Source of the DNA: an uncultured Lachnospiraceae bacterium
GTDB taxonomy: Bacteria > Bacillota > Clostridia > Lachnospirales > Lachnospiraceae
Reading direction: 5' to 3'
Length of the DNA stretch: 9,353 bases
Assembly (NCBI GenBank): GCA_947653315.1
Contig: CANTGP010000093.1
Location: 1 to 9,353 of the forward strand
Numbering within the stretch: position 1 is the first letter of the stretch; each line of letters opens with the position of its first letter. Below, piece by piece: positions 6,780-9,353 of the stretch. Made by a program: the position numbers and the translations under genes. Below the pieces are notes generated by a model. The model was not told the origin of the DNA and ran no database searches. It saw only the letters and a list, made by a program, of their open reading frames with translations.

Positions 6780-6831
6780 AACGCTCCTCTTTCTTTTTTC
6801 CTTTCGTATATTCTTCCTTATTTTTCCTCAT
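6724..6831 (-). CDS. Possible 35-aa small ORF overlapping the DUF2156 start
   Basis: Directly after the TAA of the 153-aa gene comes AAGGAGGAGG, six bases, then ATG at 6831, the strongest ribosome binding site in the window. The frame encodes a very lysine- and glutamate-rich peptide beginning MRKNKEEYTKGKKKEER and stops with TGA at 6724. That is 56 bases inside the DUF2156 gene but in another reading frame. It could be a leader that couples translation of the DUF2156 gene, a real micropeptide, or the original start of that gene displaced by a one-base insertion near 6780. I cannot decide among these. The peptide resembles no family I know. Confidence 0.35.
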   Translation of the reverse strand: MRKNKEEYTKGKKKEERYGSQNENKYTLETPWDGR

Positions 6832-6845
6832 CCTATACCTCCTCC

Positions 6846-7307
6846 TTAGTGCGGGATATACCTGGCTTCCAGCTTCTTCATCATAAATTCATTCAAATGT
6901 CCCGCATACCTCGCCTGCGCCCCGAAAGAACTTCTCTCCACTAACGCCAAAATCACCAGCGTTTCCTCCTGCATGTCTTCCATACGCATTTCATACCAAA
7001 CCATTCCCTGTTTTGGTGCATACTCATAATCCTTCCGTATTTCCTTAAGCCGCAGATTATAACATCCACTTTTCCCGGACTCCCCAAATTCATACCCGAA
7101 AACATCCATCACATTATGCCTGACAAGCCGTTCCACGATTTCCTCCGCGGACAGTCCCGTCCTGTAACACAGCCGGTTCGCATAAAAGGAAATGGCAGGA
7201 TAACTTTCCGAATAACTGCACATATCCTTTGCCTTTGCCAAAAATATTAATCCGCCCACAAAAAAACATAACAACATCATCACAAATGTCGCTGCAAAAT
7301 CATCCAT
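6846..7307 (-). CDS. Membrane-anchored protein of unknown function, coupled to recQ
   Basis: I do not recognise this 153-residue protein. Residues 4-24 form one hydrophobic segment (TFVMMLLCFFVGGLIFLAKA), consistent with a signal anchor. The remaining 125 or so residues are soluble and rich in aromatic and charged residues, with no catalytic motif that I can name; a stretch at about 50-75 (TGLSAEEIVERL) looks helical. The ATG at 7307 follows the recQ TAG with no gap, and its ribosome binding site (GGGGGAGG) lies inside the last recQ codons, so translation is almost certainly coupled to recQ. This suggests a fixed co-expression arrangement, but a role in RecQ function is only inference from position. 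It is 66 bases from the next gene. Confidence 0.75.
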   Translation of the reverse strand: MDDFAATFVMMLLCFFVGGLIFLAKAKDMCSYSESYPAISFYANRLCYRTGLSAEEIVERLVRHNVMDVFGYEFGESGKSGCYNLRLKEIRKDYEYAPKQGMVWYEMRMEDMQEETLVILALVERSSFGAQARYAGHLNEFMMKKLEARYIPH

Positions 7308-9173
7308 CTATCCCTCCCCCTGCACACACAGGAGAAACCGCTCCCCGTATTTTTCGTATTTAAACTCACCGACACCGGACACGGTCAGCATATCCTCCCT
7401 GGTAGCCGGTTTTACCACACACATATGTACCAGCGTCTTATCGGAAAAAACAATATAGGGGGGCACTCCTTCCTCCCTTGCAATTTCCGTCCGCAGTGCC
7501 CGCAAGCGCTCAAACAGCTTTTCCTCCTGCTGCGTAAATTCTTCCCTGGAAAAACCTGCCGCCATACCCCTGCGGTTTTTCTTCGCCTTTTCTTCCCTGC
7601 CGCCCGTCTTCGCGGGATGCTCCTGTTCCTTTGCCAGCTTCATGACCACCGTTTCTTCCCCGGACAGCACCGCCCCTGACTTTTCCGTCAGTTTCACGAC
7701 GGCATATTCATCCGGCGTCACACGCAGATAACCGTACAACTGTAAATGGTTCATCACCTGCCGCAGCCGGAATACCGGCACTTTCGCAAGTTCCCCGTAA
7801 TGGGGATTGGCATCCATGCGGTAGCTGCGTATCTTCGCCGTATTCGCCCCGTGAACCGTGTCGATGATTACGTTCGTGCCAAACCGCTGGCGGCAGCTTT
7901 CCACACACCCGATGACGCCTTTTGCGGTTTCCGTCACATCCACATTCTCAAATTGGGTCAGACAGTTGGAACAGTTGCCGCAGTAATTGCTGCCATATTC
8001 CCCGAAATAACGCAGCGTATAATCCCGCAGGCATTCGTTGGTAAAACAGTAAAACGTCATTTTCCGCAGCCGTTCCCTGTCCCGTTCCGCCACCATCCTC
8101 CGGCTCACTTCGTCCAATTCCTGGTTGTCCCTGTTATTGTCTATAAAAAACTGGTTTGTCACTACATCCTGCCCGCCGTAAAGCAGGATACATTCCGCCG
8201 CTTCCCCGTCCCGTCCGGCGCGCCCCGCTTCCTGGTAATAACTTTCCATGTTTTTCGGCATGTTATAATGCACTACGAACCGCACGTCGGACTTATCGAT
8301 TCCCATACCGAAAGCATTGGTCGCCACCATGATTTCCGACCTGCCGTATATAAAATCCTCCTGGTTGTCCTTCCGTTCCCGGTCCGTTAACCCCGCATGG
8401 TATTTCGTCACCGAAAAACCGTCCGTTTGCAGCCGTTCCCATACTTCTTCCACGTATTTCCTCGTCAGACAGTATATAATACCGCTCTGCCGCGGATGCA
8501 GTTCCAGGTAATTCTTCATGGAAGCATATTTATCCTTTGGGGACTGTACCGCAAAATAAAGGTTGGGGCGGTCAAATCCCGTCGTTACCACTTTCGGATT
8601 CTGCAAAAGCAGGATATCGATGATATCGTCCCGCACTTCCTTCGTCGCCGTCGCCGTAAAAGCGCTGATTACCGGCCTTATTTTAAGTTTTCCGATAAAC
8701 TCCACGATTTTCAGATAACTGGGACGGAAATCCTGCCCCCACTGGGATACGCAGTGCGCCTCGTCCACCACCAGCATGGAAATCTCCGCCTGTCTTGCAA
8801 AGTCCAAAAAGCCGTCCGTTACCAGCCGTTCCGGCGCCACATAAATAATCTTATAGCGGCCTTCCTTCGCAAATCCGAGGGCCTTCACATACTGTCCCGC
8901 CGTTAGGGAGCTGTTTAAATAAGCCGCATGTACCCCCGCCTGGTTTAATCCCTCAACCTGATCTTTCATTAAAGAAATCAACGGTGAAATGACAAGCGTT
9001 ATCCCGGAAAGCATCAATGCAGGGACTTGGAAACAGATGGATTTCCCCGCCCCCGTCGGCATGATTCCAAACGTATCCCGCCCGGCAAGGATGCTTTCCA
9101 CCAGTTCCTCCTGTCCCTCGCGGAAGGAATCATACCCGAAATACTGTTTTAATACCTTTCCTGCGTCACCCAT
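7308..9173 (-). CDS. recQ: ATP-dependent DNA helicase RecQ
   Basis: RecQ is a 3'-to-5' DNA helicase acting in recombination, replication-fork repair and DNA end processing in the cytoplasm. All domains are present in 621 residues. Motif 0 is YFGYDSFREGQ (11-21). The Walker A motif is MPTGAGKS with K44, and the DEAH box is D137-H140, followed by the RecQ aromatic-rich loop (CVSQWGQDFRP). Motif III is SAFTATAT and motif VI is QEAGRAGRDG (315-324). The zinc site has C381, C398, C401 and C404 in CGNCSNC spacing. A winged-helix RQC region spans about 410-510. After a lysine-rich linker (515-540), a single HRDC domain covers about 546-618. Length is typical. The start at 9173 has AAAGGA upstream at a somewhat long spacing. 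The upstream region is a purine-rich repeat without a clear promoter. It heads the gene run extending to the M18 gene. Confidence 0.97.
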   Translation of the reverse strand: MGDAGKVLKQYFGYDSFREGQEELVESILAGRDTFGIMPTGAGKSICFQVPALMLSGITLVISPLISLMKDQVEGLNQAGVHAAYLNSSLTAGQYVKALGFAKEGRYKIIYVAPERLVTDGFLDFARQAEISMLVVDEAHCVSQWGQDFRPSYLKIVEFIGKLKIRPVISAFTATATKEVRDDIIDILLLQNPKVVTTGFDRPNLYFAVQSPKDKYASMKNYLELHPRQSGIIYCLTRKYVEEVWERLQTDGFSVTKYHAGLTDRERKDNQEDFIYGRSEIMVATNAFGMGIDKSDVRFVVHYNMPKNMESYYQEAGRAGRDGEAAECILLYGGQDVVTNQFFIDNNRDNQELDEVSRRMVAERDRERLRKMTFYCFTNECLRDYTLRYFGEYGSNYCGNCSNCLTQFENVDVTETAKGVIGCVESCRQRFGTNVIIDTVHGANTAKIRSYRMDANPHYGELAKVPVFRLRQVMNHLQLYGYLRVTPDEYAVVKLTEKSGAVLSGEETVVMKLAKEQEHPAKTGGREEKAKKNRRGMAAGFSREEFTQQEEKLFERLRALRTEIAREEGVPPYIVFSDKTLVHMCVVKPATREDMLTVSGVGEFKYEKYGERFLLCVQGEG

Positions 9174-9191
9174 ACTGCTGTTTCCTTTCCT

Positions 9192-9300
9192 GTTTTTCTT
9201 TTTTATGTTTTTCTTTTTTTGTTTTTCTTTTTATGTTTCTTTCTTTTCTATATTTCTTTCTTTTCTATGTTTCTTTCTTTTCTATTCTATGTTTTTCTAT
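9192..9300. repeat. Pyrimidine/purine tandem-repeat tract upstream of recQ
   Basis: Three units of 14-15 bases of the form GTTTTTCTTTTTTAT (9192-9206, 9207-9220, 9221-9234) are followed by three units built on GTTTCTTTCTTTTCTAT. The latter lie at 9235-9251, 9252-9268 with one change, and 9269-9290 with a five-base extension. A final short GTTTTTCTAT ends at 9300. The recQ transcript strand is thus almost pure purine for about 110 bases. The repeat fills the interval between a possible upstream stop codon (9297) and the recQ ribosome binding site. Such tracts can change length by slippage and can form triplex DNA; no effect is shown here. Confidence 0.8.
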
Positions 9301-9353
9301 TCCTGCTTCCCGCTTCTGCTTGGAAGAATCCCTGTTTTCATGGAACCATACAT
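9297..9353 (-). CDS. Possible C-terminal end of an upstream gene (partial)
   Basis: From the window edge to TAG at 9299-9297 the minus strand is open for 18 codons, ending in PSRSGKQE. Base composition is like the coding regions here and changes abruptly into the purine repeat right at the stop, which fits a gene end. An ATG happens to be the first codon at the edge, so a complete 18-codon ORF cannot be excluded. The piece is too short to name a family. If real, recQ may be transcribed from this upstream gene. Confidence 0.3.
   Translation of the reverse strand: MYGSMKTGILPSRSGKQE

Noticed and set aside
7746..8390. 214-codon open frame on the plus strand
   Set aside because: It lies wholly within recQ on the opposite strand, with His/Pro/Arg-rich sequence typical of an antisense shadow and no domain.
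9192..9300. CRISPR array
   Set aside because: The repeats are directly adjoining low-complexity units without unique spacers and no cas gene is present.

Overview
The window looks like chromosomal DNA from an anaerobic Firmicute, most likely a gut clostridium of the Lachnospiraceae. This is inferred from protein style and gene content: a Csp-like S8 peptidase without a signal peptide, an M18 aminopeptidase, a DUF2156 protein, strong GGAGG ribosome binding sites, and remnants of a Tn1549-type conjugative element. No taxonomic marker gene is present, so the assignment is tentative. Every convincing gene lies on the minus strand, so transcription runs from high to low coordinates.

Positions 9353 to 4503 hold a compact gene run. 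A possible end of an upstream gene (9353-9297) is followed by a polypurine/polypyrimidine tandem-repeat tract (9300-9192). Then come recQ (9173-7308), a membrane-anchored protein of unknown function that starts directly after the recQ stop (7307-6846), a small ORF with a very strong ribosome binding site that overlaps the next start out of frame (6831-6724), a DUF2156/LPG-synthase-like acyltransferase (6779-5871), a 15-bp tandem duplication (5855-5826), and an M18 metalloaminopeptidase (5801-4503). The spacings suggest one transcription unit, although its functions (DNA repair, possible aminoacyl transfer, peptide turnover) are not obviously linked.

Positions 4502 to 635 hold a second unit with its own good sigma-A promoter (4447-4420, TTGAAA / extended TATAAT). 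It encodes a chemoreceptor-like protein with six membrane segments and no extracellular sensor domain (4356-2899), a four-helix membrane protein that overlaps the receptor stop (2906-2505), and a subtilisin-family protease with a complete catalytic triad and no signal peptide (2401-635). This receptor, membrane protein and protease set is the most interesting functional arrangement in the window.

Positions 634 to 1 are an AT-rich spacer and then recombined mobile-element debris. A promoter (463-434), with an SOS-box-like palindrome just upstream (485-472), drives a 104-codon ORF. Its first 38 codons resemble a KilA-N domain, the next 50 or so resemble PcfB (DUF3801, conjugation), and the tail is an out-of-frame piece of a DNA methyltransferase. 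The methyltransferase fragment continues in its own frame to the window edge. Three gene fragments are therefore stitched together within about 385 bp. I see no rRNA, tRNA, CRISPR array, riboswitch or complete insertion sequence.
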